DNA of 64,000 bases, from the NCBI RefSeq assembly GCF_014192715.1, contig NZ_JACHYH010000002.1, forward strand, positions 248,001-312,000, read 5' to 3'. Positions 46,940 to 55,824 of the stretch are shown one piece after another. The translations under genes and the position numbers were made by a program. The notes beneath the pieces were generated by a model. The model was not told the DNA's origin. It did not search any database and worked only from the letters and a program-made list of their open reading frames with translations. The stretch is from Luteibacter sp. Sphag1AF (lineage in GTDB: Bacteria > Pseudomonadota > Gammaproteobacteria > Xanthomonadales > Rhodanobacteraceae). How positions within the stretch are numbered: the first letter of the stretch is position 1; the number at the start of each line of letters is the position of its first letter.

Positions 46940-47841
46940 GCCAGCATCTTCTCCACGGGCAACACCAGCATGTCGCGGGCACCGGCACGCTTCATGTCTT
47001 CCAGCTGGCGCCAGCTGACCGAGCCTGCACACAACGCCTGAAGCAGCACCTGATCCGGCGCGCCATCCACGCTGGTGAGCGTGGGCGTCGGGCCGCCCGG
47101 CAACAACCGGGTGATTTCACCCAGAGCATCGCGCGGCACCTGCATCAGGATGAGGCGCGAATCACGCACCTGAATCACGCCGTCGAGACGGCGCAGAAGC
47201 AGCTCGGCGATTTCGCCCCGCTCGTCCAGAGGAAGCTCGCGGCGACCGGCAAGCACGGCTTCGCTCTGCACAACGACGGCCGCTTCGCGCAACTGATTGG
47301 CTACAAGGGTCGCGCCGCTGGACACCAGGTCGCAGATCGCATCAGCCGTGCCCAGGCGCGGCGCGATTTCCACCGAGCCGGCAAGCATCACCACGCGGGC
47401 GTCCACATCGTGTTCGCGCAACCATTCGCCCAGCAGGCCCGGATACGAGGTGGCGATGCGCTGGCCGCGCAATTGCGACGGCTCGGCATAGTCGTCTTCC
47501 TGCGGCAACGCAATGGACAGGCGGCAGTGGCCAAATCCCAGGGGACGAAGCTCGTCCAGGCCATCGCCATTGGAAGCGTGGGTGAGCTGGTATTCGCGAA
47601 GCACGTTGCGGCCGACGATGCCCAGATCACATACGCCTTCGGCGATCAGTCCGGGGATGTCGTCGTCCCGGACAAGCAGCAGATCTACCGGCTCGCCTTC
47701 GCCGAAACAGAACAGCTTGTCCCGGCTCTGACGGAACTTGAGCCCGCATCGGGAGAGCAGGTCCTGGGCAGGCTCGGTCAGCCGGCCGGATTTCTGCATG
47801 GCGATACGCAGGCGGTCGCGGGATTTCATGGCGAGTGTCAC
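46936..47841 (-). CDS. hisG: ATP phosphoribosyltransferase (long form)
   Basis: A 301-residue first enzyme of histidine synthesis, likely feedback-inhibited by histidine through its C-terminal ACT-like domain ([20 protein letters not shown]). The catalytic part has [29 protein letters not shown], and [20 protein letters not shown]. The GTG start at 47841 overlaps the upstream regulator stop (GTGA); ATG 47829 is an alternative. Confidence 0.95.
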   Translation of the reverse strand: MTLAMKSRDRLRIAMQKSGRLTEPAQDLLSRCGLKFRQSRDKLFCFGEGEPVDLLLVRDDDIPGLIAEGVCDLGIVGRNVLREYQLTHASNGDGLDELRPLGFGHCRLSIALPQEDDYAEPSQLRGQRIATSYPGLLGEWLREHDVDARVVMLAGSVEIAPRLGTADAICDLVSSGATLVANQLREAAVVVQSEAVLAGRRELPLDERGEIAELLLRRLDGVIQVRDSRLILMQVPRDALGEITRLLPGGPTPTLTSVDGAPDQVLLQALCAGSVSWRQLEDMKRAGARDMLVLPVEKMLA

Positions 47842-48167
47842 TCCTGATCCGCGACGGGCAGACCGCCGGCGCGACGCGCAGCGGCGGCCATGTAGCCCCC
47901 GCTGCCCTGATTGAGATAGCGGGCGACCCGCCCAATGGTCGTGATGCTGACGGCAGTGCGCTCATGGATATCGCGATAGGAGCGCCCTTCAAGCAGGTAG
48001 GGCACCACGCTCCAGCGGTCCACCATCACCTCCAGCTCGGCCGGGGTGCACAGGTCGTGCAGGAAGGCGCGCATCTCCGGCACGGTCTTCAGGGCCAGCA
48101 AAGCCTCGCAAAGACTGGCTTCGGAGGAGTCGGCGGAGGTTTCAGGATCCAGGGATCGACGCTTCAT
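47838..48167 (-). CDS. TrpR-family repressor at the head of the his operon (HisR-like)
   Basis: A 109-residue TrpR/YerC-type HTH protein: LCTPAELEVMVDRWSVVPYL, RSYRDIHERTAVSITTIGRV, ARYLNQGSGGY. It is the first gene of the operon, coupled to hisG by a GTGA overlap. TrpR-family proteins at this position regulate histidine synthesis in Xanthomonadales in comparative-genomics work, and an operator-like dyad lies in front of the gene. I infer histidine-responsive autoregulation. Confidence 0.85.
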   Translation of the reverse strand: MKRRSLDPETSADSSEASLCEALLALKTVPEMRAFLHDLCTPAELEVMVDRWSVVPYLLEGRSYRDIHERTAVSITTIGRVARYLNQGSGGYMAAAARRAGGLPVADQE

Positions 48168-48170
48168 AAT

Positions 48171-48188
48171 GTACTAACGCATTAACAC
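48171..48188. promoter_or_regulatory. TrpR-type operator before the his operon
   Basis: GTACTAACGCATTAACAC: the left half GTACTAACG and the right half CATTAACAC are imperfect inverted copies (the exact inverse would be CGTTAGTAC). It lies 3 bases upstream of the regulator's ATG (48167), where binding would block transcription. It resembles the GTACTAG-type sites of TrpR-family proteins. Confidence 0.55.
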
Positions 48189-48319
48189 AGTGGAGCAGAT
48201 CATAGTCCCGGCACCCGGCCAGAGCAAGCCACTCCCCGACTGGCGTTTACGACTTGTTCGATAGTGCCCGGCCGACGGCCGCGCCAGCATGGGGACCTCG
48301 CAGAAACGAGATACCTCTC

Positions 48320-49018
48320 ATGTCCACCTCCGTCATCGTCGCGGACGACCACCCCATCGTGGTCGCTGGCGTCGAAGCCGCACTGCACGCGCACGGATGC
48401 GAGGTCCTGGGCCGCGCCCACGACCCCGAAGCCCTGTTCGCTGCCCTGGCCAGAACGCCCAGCAGGGTCGTTGTCACTGACCTGTCCATGCCCGGTGGCA
48501 CCGAAGCCGACGGCCTGGCAATGATTCACCGCCTGCGCCGGGACTGGCCGTATACCGGCATCGTGGTGCTGACCATGCTGACCAACCCGGCCGTGCTGCG
48601 CACGCTGCTGGACCTTGGCGTGCACGCCGTATTCGACAAGCGCGCCAGCATGCGCGACCTACCGGTGGCAGTGCATTCGGCCAGTGTGGGACGCACGTAC
48701 CTGAGCCCCAGCGTGCGCCGCCTCTTTCAGGAAGCGGACTGCGCGGATGCCAGCGAAAATCTGTTCGACCGGCTGTCGCGCCGGGAAGTGGAAGTGATGC
48801 GGGTGTTCGCCACCGGCATGTCACTGAATGAAATCGCCTCGGAAATGCGCCGCAGCTTCAAGACGATCAGCCGGCAGAAACGCATGGCGATGGTAAAGCT
48901 GGGCCTCGCGAACGACGCCCAGCTTTACCAGTATCTTGGGAACCTCAGTGCGCTTGCCCTGGAAGACCCGGCCTCACCCCTTGGCGAGGCCGCGCGCCCG
49001 GCCACTCAGAGCGACTGA
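48320..49018 (+). CDS. NarL/RcsB-type response regulator
   Basis: A 232-residue regulator. The receiver domain has acidic DDHP (residues 9-12), phospho-acceptor Asp54 in VVTDLSMPGG and the conserved Lys in FDKRAS. The LuxR-type HTH reads LSRREVEVMRVFATGMSLNE / IASEMRRSFKTISRQKRMAM, resembling RcsB. There is no kinase beside it, so the partner is unknown. The C-terminus overlaps the convergent lyase gene by 13 bases. The ATG at 48320 was chosen by homology. Confidence 0.9.
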   Translation: MSTSVIVADDHPIVVAGVEAALHAHGCEVLGRAHDPEALFAALARTPSRVVVTDLSMPGGTEADGLAMIHRLRRDWPYTGIVVLTMLTNPAVLRTLLDLGVHAVFDKRASMRDLPVAVHSASVGRTYLSPSVRRLFQEADCADASENLFDRLSRREVEVMRVFATGMSLNEIASEMRRSFKTISRQKRMAMVKLGLANDAQLYQYLGNLSALALEDPASPLGEAARPATQSD

Positions 49019-50910
49019 TTCGCCACCAGCTGACCTGAGGCCACCAGTTCGCAGATGATGCGTACCTCGCCATCCATAGCGCGGTCACGCTGCATGAAAC
49101 TGATGTGCGCACGCAGGGCCGCCAGCGCCTCGCGCACCGCCTCGCCCGCATGGAAGTCGTCCGCACCGGCCAGCGCGGCCATCAGCGCCTTCACTTCCGT
49201 TTCGAACTGCGGGTAGTGCGGGGAGTCCTGTCGGGGTGCGCCGGAGATCTTGCTGGCGATAGCCTGCCAGTCACCACGCGCCGCGAGGGATCGGGCCGCA
49301 TTGAGCATGTCCTGGCGGTACTCCAGCGCCTGTGCGGCGGTGTACAGCTCCATGGCCAGCACGTGACCCAGGTCTTCGGTCATCTCAAGTACGTGACGCG
49401 CTTCGTTGGCGCCCATCGACACGTGATCTTCCGCGTTGGCACTGGTCGGCACCGAATACACCGATGCCGGATGCGCGCGCGTGGCCAGATCGTTGACCAG
49501 CGCGGCGGCGGTGTACTGAACGATCATGAAGCCCGAGTCGGTCGCATCTTCGTTGCCGATGAGGAATGCCGGCAGGCCATCGTTGTTGGCCGGATCAACC
49601 AGCTTCGCCGTGCGACGCTCGGAAATGGACGCCAGCACCGGAATGGCCGCCTTCACGTAGCTCATGGCCAGCGCCAGCGGCATGCCGTGGAAGTGACCGG
49701 CCGAGATCACCTGGTCTTCGATTACTTCCGGATTTTCTGCATCCGGGAACACCAGCGGGTTGTCGGTGACGGCATTCAGTTCGACGTCGAACACGCGACA
49801 GGCCTGTGCCCATGCATCGCGTACCGCGCCATGCACCTGGGGCGCGCAGCGCAGGCAATAAGCGTCCTGCGGCTGGTGTTTCTTGCCGCCCTTGAACGGC
49901 AGGAAGCGCGCGTAGAACGCTTCCTTGCCATGACGCTGCGTGGCAGGAACGTAGTCCCAGCCGATATCGAAGCGGTTACCCTGATCGGCCGGATCGGACC
50001 AGGAATCGGCCAGCCACGGCCGGAATCGCGGCACGAGGTGATAGGCGATGTCCGCCAGCGTGGAGCCGTTGAGCAACTGGAGGAACCGCGCAGCGGTGTC
50101 GACCTGCCCCGGGTGCGGACGCAGCGCGTGCACTTCCGGTGCGTAGGCGCGCGTGCGGCCCGCAAAGGCGTCCAGCGTCATGGCCGCGGCGAGGTCTGCC
50201 GTCTTGATGAGGGTTTCCAGCGTGGCAAGTGCAAGCACGCCCGTGGCAAGCATCTGCGTGGTGCCGTTGTTGAGCGCCAGGCCTTCCTTGAACGACAGGC
50301 GCACCGGCTTCAAGCCCGCACGACGCAGCGCTTCCGCACCGGAAATGCGCTCGCCTTCATAGAACGCTTCGCCACCACCCAGCAGCACGATGGCCAGATG
50401 CGACAGCGGTGCGAGATCGCCGCTGGCACCGACCGAACCCTTCTCCGGAATGACCGGAATCACGTTGCGGTTCAGCAGTTCGGCAAGCGAGCGCAGCGTG
50501 TCCACGCGAATGCCCGAGTGACCACGCATCAACGTGTTGACGCGAATGGCCAGCATGGCGCGAACCACATCCACCGGGAACGGCTTACCGACACATACCG
50601 CGTGAGTGATGATCAGGTTGCGCTGCAACTCTTCCAGCAGCGTGCCGTCGGGTGCTTCCGGATTGCCCCCCGGCAGCTCGTCGCGCACGCGATGCGCGCC
50701 CAGCAGCTTGTCGGCGTTGCTGCCGAAGCCGGTGGTCACGCCGTAGATCGGCTCACCGCAGCTCACTTTTTCCGCAAGAAAATCAGCAGCGCGCTTCACC
50801 TTCAGAAGCTGCGTTTCATCGAGGCGGATGGACGCGCCATGGCGCGCAATCGTGACCACCTGCGCGCGGGTGAGGCTGCGGCCGTCAAGAAGAATGCTTT
50901 CGTGGGTCAT
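49006..50910 (-). CDS. hutH: Histidine/aromatic ammonia-lyase with a large insertion
   Basis: A 634-residue MIO enzyme; ordinary HutH is about 510. The MIO tripeptide ASG is in KGSVGASGDLAPLSHLA, the catalytic Tyr region in YGVTTGFG, and LLNGSTLADIAYHL starts an insertion of roughly 60 residues (including FRPWLADSW and FYARFLPFKGGKKH) before QDAYCLRCAPQVHGAV. The remainder matches the family. No hutU, hutI or hutG lies near, while his genes and hisS do. Substrate (His, Tyr or Phe) cannot be set from sequence alone. Confidence 0.88.
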   Translation of the reverse strand: MTHESILLDGRSLTRAQVVTIARHGASIRLDETQLLKVKRAADFLAEKVSCGEPIYGVTTGFGSNADKLLGAHRVRDELPGGNPEAPDGTLLEELQRNLIITHAVCVGKPFPVDVVRAMLAIRVNTLMRGHSGIRVDTLRSLAELLNRNVIPVIPEKGSVGASGDLAPLSHLAIVLLGGGEAFYEGERISGAEALRRAGLKPVRLSFKEGLALNNGTTQMLATGVLALATLETLIKTADLAAAMTLDAFAGRTRAYAPEVHALRPHPGQVDTAARFLQLLNGSTLADIAYHLVPRFRPWLADSWSDPADQGNRFDIGWDYVPATQRHGKEAFYARFLPFKGGKKHQPQDAYCLRCAPQVHGAVRDAWAQACRVFDVELNAVTDNPLVFPDAENPEVIEDQVISAGHFHGMPLALAMSYVKAAIPVLASISERRTAKLVDPANNDGLPAFLIGNEDATDSGFMIVQYTAAALVNDLATRAHPASVYSVPTSANAEDHVSMGANEARHVLEMTEDLGHVLAMELYTAAQALEYRQDMLNAARSLAARGDWQAIASKISGAPRQDSPHYPQFETEVKALMAALAGADDFHAGEAVREALAALRAHISFMQRDRAMDGEVRIICELVASGQLVANQSL

Positions 50911-50960
50911 GGATATGCCGGGGAAGACGAGGGGGATGGGCAGCGAAAGAACGGGGCGCG

Positions 50961-52343
50961 TCAGCGCCCCACTTCAGCCTGGGCAAGTTCGACGCGGAGC
51001 GCTTTGACCAATTCGTCGCGCGCCACTTCAAACTGATCTTCGCGGCGAAGATCCTTCACGGTGACAACGCCCTTGGCAACTTCGTCTTCACCGATAACGA
51101 TGGCAAAGCGGATGCCCGCACGGTCGGCGTACTTGAACTGCTTCCCGAGCTTGCCGCCGTCCATCACCACTTCGGTGGCGATGCCCGCGTTGCGCAATTC
51201 CGTAGCCACGGCAAGGTAGGCAGGCATGTTCTTCGCATCCATCTGCGTGACCAGCACGTCGACGGTGCTCTGCGCCGAGTTGATGAGACCGGCGTCGCGA
51301 AGCTGCCAGTACAGGCGCGTCAGGCCGATGGAAATGCCAACGCCCGGCAGGTGCGACTTCGTGTACTGACCCGCGAGGTTTTCATAGCGGCCACCCGAGC
51401 ACACCGAGCCGATGGCCTGGTGATCGTTGAGCGTGGTTTCGTACACAGTGCCCGTGTAGTAATCCAGGCCGCGCGCAATCGACAGATTCAGTGCAAAGTG
51501 CGTTTCAGGCACGCCGAAATCGCGGATGAGGCCCAGCACCTCCTTCAGCTCGGCACGCCCCTGCTCGAACTGCTCCGAACCTGCGCCCAGCGCATCAAGC
51601 TTTTCGAAGGCATCCGCCACCGACGTCGAACGCACCTGCACGAACGCAAGAATGCGATCAGCCACATCGGACGACAGGCCGAAGGCATCACCGGTCAGCA
51701 CGTCGCGCACGTAGTCGGGACCGCGCTTGTCCAGCTTGTCCACTTCACGCAGCACGAGCGTCTGCTGCTCGCTGTCGGCAACACCCAGGCTCTCGAAATA
51801 GCCACGCATGAGCTTGCGGTTGTTCAACTGGATGGTGAATGCGCCCACGTTCAATTCGCGGAAGACGCTGTAGATCACCGCCGGAATCTCGGCGTCGTAA
51901 CGTACCGACAGCGAGTCCTTGCCGATCACGTCGATGTCGCACTGGTAGAACTCGCGGAAACGGCCGCGCTGGGCGCGCTCGCCGCGATACACCCGCTGCA
52001 TCTGGTAACGGCGGAACGGGAAGCTCAGATCGTGCTCATGCTCGGCCACATAGCGGGCAAGCGGCACGGTGAGATCGAAACGCAGCGCAAGCTCCGGCTT
52101 GTCGCCCTTCTCGGCGGCACCCAGCGAACCGGTGGACTGCACGAAGTAGACCTGGCGCTCGGTCTCCCCGCCCGTCTTGGTCAGCAGGACATCGCTGAAT
52201 TCGATGACTGGCGTTTCCACCGGCAGAAAGCCGAAACGCTCGTAGTTGCGACGAATGGTGTCCAGCATGCGCTGAAAAGCGATCTGATCGAGCGGCAGAA
52301 GCTCGAGAACACCAGGCATGGTGCGGGCCGGGGTGAGTGCCAT
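50961..52343 (-). CDS. hisS: Histidyl-tRNA synthetase
   Basis: A 460-residue class II synthetase. Motif 1-2 region: [36 protein letters not shown] / [12 protein letters not shown]; the His-binding [10 protein letters not shown] and motif 3 [14 protein letters not shown] are present. The C-terminal anticodon-binding domain ([20 protein letters not shown]) is intact. Start 52343 ([15 protein letters not shown]) by homology. Upstream of the lyase gene on the same strand. Confidence 0.95.
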   Translation of the reverse strand: MALTPARTMPGVLELLPLDQIAFQRMLDTIRRNYERFGFLPVETPVIEFSDVLLTKTGGETERQVYFVQSTGSLGAAEKGDKPELALRFDLTVPLARYVAEHEHDLSFPFRRYQMQRVYRGERAQRGRFREFYQCDIDVIGKDSLSVRYDAEIPAVIYSVFRELNVGAFTIQLNNRKLMRGYFESLGVADSEQQTLVLREVDKLDKRGPDYVRDVLTGDAFGLSSDVADRILAFVQVRSTSVADAFEKLDALGAGSEQFEQGRAELKEVLGLIRDFGVPETHFALNLSIARGLDYYTGTVYETTLNDHQAIGSVCSGGRYENLAGQYTKSHLPGVGISIGLTRLYWQLRDAGLINSAQSTVDVLVTQMDAKNMPAYLAVATELRNAGIATEVVMDGGKLGKQFKYADRAGIRFAIVIGEDEVAKGVVTVKDLRREDQFEVARDELVKALRVELAQAEVGR

Positions 52344-52455
52344 GAAATCCTCTGGACAGGCTGAACGACGCCGCGAATGCGGCAGCCGCATAGCCTAGCA
52401 GATAGGTGCCCCAAGGCCTTTGAGGGTCACATGTAAAAAAATGTGCGCAGCCCTG

Positions 52456-52484
52456 TTGCGTATCGGGGGAAGGATCACTAATAT
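52456..52484 (+). promoter_or_regulatory. Promoter of tRNA-Pro
   Basis: TTGCGT (52456-52461) and TAATAT (52479-52484) with a 17-bp spacer, followed by a GC-rich discriminator ACGCGG typical of stringently controlled stable-RNA promoters. Confidence 0.65.
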
Positions 52485-52498
52485 ACGCGGCTCGCCGT

Positions 52499-52575
<77 letters not shown>

Positions 52576-52601
52576 ACGAATGCTTCAATTCGTTACAGAA
52601 T

Positions 52602-52625
52602 CGCCGGCCTTGAGCCGGCGTTTTT
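52602..52625 (+). terminator. Terminator of tRNA-Pro
   Basis: CGCCGGC (52602-52608) and GCCGGCG (52614-52620) around CTTGA, followed by TTTTT. Confidence 0.85.
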
Positions 52626-52674
52626 GTTTGCGCCGTTTGCAAAAAAACGACTCTGCGCAGAAACGACCGGATGG

Positions 52675-52698
52675 CTGTGGGAGCGGGCTTGCTCGCGA
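52675..52698. repeat. REP element (pseudomonad type)
   Basis: The sequence at 52675-52698 reads CTGTGGGAGCGGGCTTGCTC followed by GCGA, close to the REP core known from Pseudomonas. GCGGGC and GCTCGC pair (one G-U). It lies between the tRNA-Pro terminator and the MFS gene. Confidence 0.65.
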
Positions 52699-52736
52699 GT
52701 CCGAAAAGCCACGCGAAACCAGCCCGCCCTCCAGAC

Positions 52737-54119
52737 TTACCGCGCGTGCGTGCGCCGCGCCACGACCATGCCAAGTACCGCCAGCACACCGGCCAGGGCG
52801 AAGTTGGCGAGGAAGGCGCCCGTCGACGAGGAAGCAATCAGCGCGGCGAACAGCGAGCCACCCACTGCCAGCGTGGTGGCGACTGTCACTGACTCGCACA
52901 GTTGCAAAGCCGAACTGTTGGCGCCCTGCTCTTCCGGCGGCGACAGCTTGAGCATCAGCACCGAAAGGCTGGCGTAAAGCAGGCCCATGCCAAGCCCGGT
53001 GAGCGCCCAGCCCGCAATGGATACGGCCACGGGCACCACAGGCCACGCGGCCGACGCCGTGACGGCCACGCCGACGGTCAGCGCTCCGGTTCCCAGCTTC
53101 AGCAACGCCTCCCGCGACATCGTCGCGTAGTGGCCCTGATACCAGGAGCCGGAGAACCAGCCCAGCGCACCCGCACTCAACGCCATGCCCGACCACAGGG
53201 GCGACAGGCCGTGCTCCCGCGACAACAGCAGCGGCAGAAACGCCTCGCAGCCAAAGAACGCCGAGGCGGCCAGTCCGCGCAAAAGAATCACGCTGGGCAG
53301 CCCACGCGCCGCCCGCAACGTGCCAGCAGGAAGCATGCTGCGGGCGCAGCCGCCCAGCAGCGCCACAGCGGGCACCAGCACCGCGGCAGCCACCCAACCC
53401 TGCTGCTGACCAGCGATGAACACCAGGCACACGCCCACGGCAGCACCGAAGGCCAGATACACCGCCCGGGCGGACGGTCGCGCACCCGGGGTCATCGCAG
53501 GCAACTGACTCAGCGCCGGGCGCAGGATCACCGCCGCAGGAACAGCGAGCAGCGGGACACCCAGAAACACCCAGCGCCAGCCCACGCTCTGGACGATAAG
53601 ACCGCTGACCGCCGGGCCGATCATCGACGGCACTACCCAGCCAGCGGAGAACGCCGCAAAAATTTTCGGCCGCATGACCTCCGGGTACAACCGGCCAACG
53701 ACCACATAGAGCGCGACCGACATGCCGCCCGCACCCAGGCCCTGCACGAGCCGCCCCAGCAGAAGCATGTCCATCGTGGGGGCGAAGCCCGCGAGCAGCA
53801 GGCCAGTCACGAAACAAGCAAGACCCGACCACAGCGGCAGGCCGGGGCCACGGATATCGCTCCAGCGCCCTGCGAGCGTCATGCCGATGACACTGGTGGC
53901 CAGGGTGCCGCCGAAGGCCAGGGCGTACAGCTTCAGGCCGTCGAGCTCGCGCGCTACCGCGGGCATCGCCGTGGTGACCGCCAGCGCCTCAAAGGCAATG
54001 AGAGAAATGAGGGCGACCATGCCAAGCGTCGCAGCGCGGTAGCGCGGCGACAGCAGGCCCTCGGGATGCGCCGCATCCGGCGCGGAGAAAAACGGGGTTT
54101 CAGAAGTGCTCACGCTCAT
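52737..54119 (-). CDS. MFS transporter, probable drug efflux, under SoxR
   Basis: A 460-residue transporter with about 14 hydrophobic helices. TLGMVALISLIAFEALAVTT opens the first helix; GRWSDIRGPG is the loop 2-3 signature, GRLVQGLGAGGMSVALYVVV is the motif seen in 14-helix drug/proton antiporters, and FAAFSAGWVVPSMIGPAVSG follows. Its promoter overlaps a SoxR box, which predicts induction by redox-cycling drugs. Start at 54119 (MSVSTSETPFF). Confidence 0.9.
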   Translation of the reverse strand: MSVSTSETPFFSAPDAAHPEGLLSPRYRAATLGMVALISLIAFEALAVTTAMPAVARELDGLKLYALAFGGTLATSVIGMTLAGRWSDIRGPGLPLWSGLACFVTGLLLAGFAPTMDMLLLGRLVQGLGAGGMSVALYVVVGRLYPEVMRPKIFAAFSAGWVVPSMIGPAVSGLIVQSVGWRWVFLGVPLLAVPAAVILRPALSQLPAMTPGARPSARAVYLAFGAAVGVCLVFIAGQQQGWVAAAVLVPAVALLGGCARSMLPAGTLRAARGLPSVILLRGLAASAFFGCEAFLPLLLSREHGLSPLWSGMALSAGALGWFSGSWYQGHYATMSREALLKLGTGALTVGVAVTASAAWPVVPVAVSIAGWALTGLGMGLLYASLSVLMLKLSPPEEQGANSSALQLCESVTVATTLAVGGSLFAALIASSSTGAFLANFALAGVLAVLGMVVARRTHAR

Positions 54120-54182
54120 GATTGTCTCTTGGAAGCAGGGGGCGAGGCTACGCATGACTTGCTGTTGCCTGCGGGGACGAGC

Positions 54183-54213
54183 AGGATGCGACCTCAACCA
54201 AGCTTGAGGTCAA
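54183..54213 (-). promoter_or_regulatory. SoxR box and divergent MFS promoter
   Basis: CCTCAA-CCAAGC-TTGAGG (54192-54209) matches the 18-bp SoxR operator dyad. On the minus strand a -35 TTGACC (54208-54213) and a -10-like CATCCT (54183-54188) are 19 bp apart, the elongated spacer required by SoxR-activated promoters. The soxR start lies 8 bases beyond on the other side, so SoxR probably also controls its own gene. Confidence 0.85.
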
Positions 54214-54216
54214 GAC

Positions 54217-54663
54217 ATGCAGGAACTGACTGTCGGCGAAGCCGCCCGCCGCAGCGGGGTAGCCATTTCGGCGCTGCACTTCTACGAAAAGAAGGGACTT
54301 ATCAGCAGCCTGCGCACGCCGGGCAATCAGCGCCGCTACGCGCGCGACGTGTTGCGCCGGCTGGCCGTGATCCGCGTGGCGCAGCGAGTAGGCATTCCAC
54401 TGGAAGCCGTACGGCGCGCGTTCGCGACGCTACCGCAGGAACGCACGCCCACGCGCGCCGAGTGGGCAAGAATGTCGGCCCTCTGGCGCGAGGAACTGGA
54501 CACACGCATCGCGCAACTGAACCTGCTGCGTCACCAGCTCACAGAGTGCATCGGCTGTGGCTGCCTTTCGCTGCAACGCTGCCGGCTGGCCAATCCGGGC
54601 GACGTGCTCGGTGAATCAGGTGACGGCCCCCGCGCCTGGGACGAGGTCAATAGCCACGAGTGA
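54217..54663 (+). CDS. soxR: Redox-sensitive transcriptional activator SoxR
   Basis: A 148-residue MerR-family regulator: N-terminal HTH (LTVGEAARRSGVAISALHFY, EKKGLI), dimerization helix and the [2Fe-2S] cluster motif CIGCGCLSLQRC near the C-terminus, with all four cysteines. It senses superoxide and redox-active compounds. No soxS is visible; the target is the divergent MFS gene. Its last 17 bases overlap the convergent globin gene. Confidence 0.96.
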   Translation: MQELTVGEAARRSGVAISALHFYEKKGLISSLRTPGNQRRYARDVLRRLAVIRVAQRVGIPLEAVRRAFATLPQERTPTRAEWARMSALWREELDTRIAQLNLLRHQLTECIGCGCLSLQRCRLANPGDVLGESGDGPRAWDEVNSHE

Positions 54664-55051
54664 ACGCATCAATGACCTTGCCCATGGCGTCGCGCCAGCG
54701 CTGCTCCAGCATGGGCGTCACCTCCGGATCGCTGTCGCGGATCACGGTGAGCAGGCTTTCCAGCCAGTAGGCATAGAATTCCGGAGGGATGGGCGCGCGC
54801 CCTCCCCGTCCGTGCACCCGAATCATCTCGTCCATCGGAGCCCGCGCCATGCCCGCGCCGGCGGCCCAGGAAATAGCCAGACTGATGCCACGACGCAACG
54901 CCAGACGCTGCTGCCGGAAATCGGTCTTTGCAAACAGCGGCGCCAGCGACGGATGCGACTGAAGCAGCACATCGTAAAACCGGCCAATAAAATCCTTTGT
55001 CCGCAGGCAACGACCGAAGCTGACTTGCAGATCATCGTACGTGGGTGACAT
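54647..55051 (-). CDS. Single-domain globin
   Basis: A 134-residue globin fold starting MSPTYDDLQVSFGRCLRTKD. It has FYDVLLQSHPSLAPLFAKTD (B-E helices) and a probable proximal histidine in MIRVHGRGGRAPIPPEFYAY (HGRGG region). Such globins bind O2 or NO. Start at 55051 by homology. It lies convergent to soxR, overlapping by 17 bases; a link to nitrosative stress is inference. Confidence 0.85.
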   Translation of the reverse strand: MSPTYDDLQVSFGRCLRTKDFIGRFYDVLLQSHPSLAPLFAKTDFRQQRLALRRGISLAISWAAGAGMARAPMDEMIRVHGRGGRAPIPPEFYAYWLESLLTVIRDSDPEVTPMLEQRWRDAMGKVIDAFTRGY

Positions 55052-55141
55052 GCCGCGACTCCTTTGCGCAAAAGCCGCAAAGGTTATCGAGAGCAAAAAA
55101 TCGCCCATTGATGCAGGTCAAAAAGGCATACGTCAGAAACG

Positions 55142-55163
55142 AAAACGCCCCACAAGGGGGCGT
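55142..55163 (-). terminator. Terminator of tRNA-Ser
   Basis: ACGCCCC (55145-55151) pairs with GGGGCGT (55157-55163). On the minus strand the stem is followed by TTTT (55142-55145 region). Confidence 0.8.
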
Positions 55164-55174
55164 CTTCGTAGTAC

Positions 55175-55267
55175 TGGCGGAGAGAGAGGGATTCGAACCC
55201 TCGATAAGGCTTTTGACCCTATACTCCCTTAGCAGGGGAGCCCCTTCGGCCTCTCGGGCATCTCTCC
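55175..55267 (-). tRNA. tRNA-Ser (GCU)
   Basis: 93 bases with encoded CCA. Acceptor GGAGAGA/TCTCTCC, anticodon loop CTGCTAA (GCU), long variable arm and discriminator G agree with tRNA-Ser. Follows csrA. Confidence 0.95.
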
Positions 55268-55336
55268 GGGTATTGTTATCGCGTTCTTCCGCGATGAGCC
55301 GGCAAGGATACTTGCACAAGCCCCGGCCGTAAAGCC

Positions 55337-55543
55337 TTAGTGATCGTTGTGATGTTCGTCGGATGGATCAGACGACTCACCCTCATTCTTGATGCGCTGG
55401 TAAATCTCTTCGCGATGCACGGCAACGTTCTTAGGCGCGTTGATACCGATGCGCACCTGATTACCCTTGACGCCCAGCACCGTGACGGTCACCTCGTCGC
55501 CGATCATCAGGGTTTCACCGACCCGGCGGGTCAGAATCAGCAT
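55337..55543 (-). CDS. csrA: Carbon storage regulator CsrA
   Basis: A 68-residue RNA-binding global regulator that blocks ribosome-binding sites by contacting GGA motifs. [40 protein letters not shown] and REEIYQRI are conserved; the acidic/His tail (EHHNDH) is variable. Start 55543 by homology. Positions 55544-55824 upstream hold no gene but should include its promoter. Confidence 0.97.
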   Translation of the reverse strand: MLILTRRVGETLMIGDEVTVTVLGVKGNQVRIGINAPKNVAVHREEIYQRIKNEGESSDPSDEHHNDH

Positions 55544-55824
55544 GATTGATACTCCATAAATCAGGTATTGGCTTCCCACCCAACGACGTCACCCCGAGTG
55601 CCAGCCGTTGATGGATCGACATCGTCCTTGAAAGGCTTATGGCCTTCCGCGGCTCTCATTTGACCTGCTACCAGCGACCCGCCGATCCAATCGATCTTAA
55701 GGAAACGTCCGACATTCGGCTGATACTAGCCGAGCGAAAGCCGATGGCGCAACGCGTCAGTAGCCAGAACGAAAGGTTCCCGTCACGATCGACACGCGTT
55801 ACGCCCAGCTCTCACGCCGTTGGC

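Noticed and set aside
49105..51036. 643-codon plus-strand frame over the lyase gene
   Set aside because: Shadow of the ammonia-lyase, which has the ASG motif and normal neighbours on the minus strand.
52902..54614. 570-codon plus-strand frame opposite the MFS gene
   Set aside because: Its translation is a random Arg/His/Gln-rich sequence; it crosses the SoxR box and soxR, both well supported.
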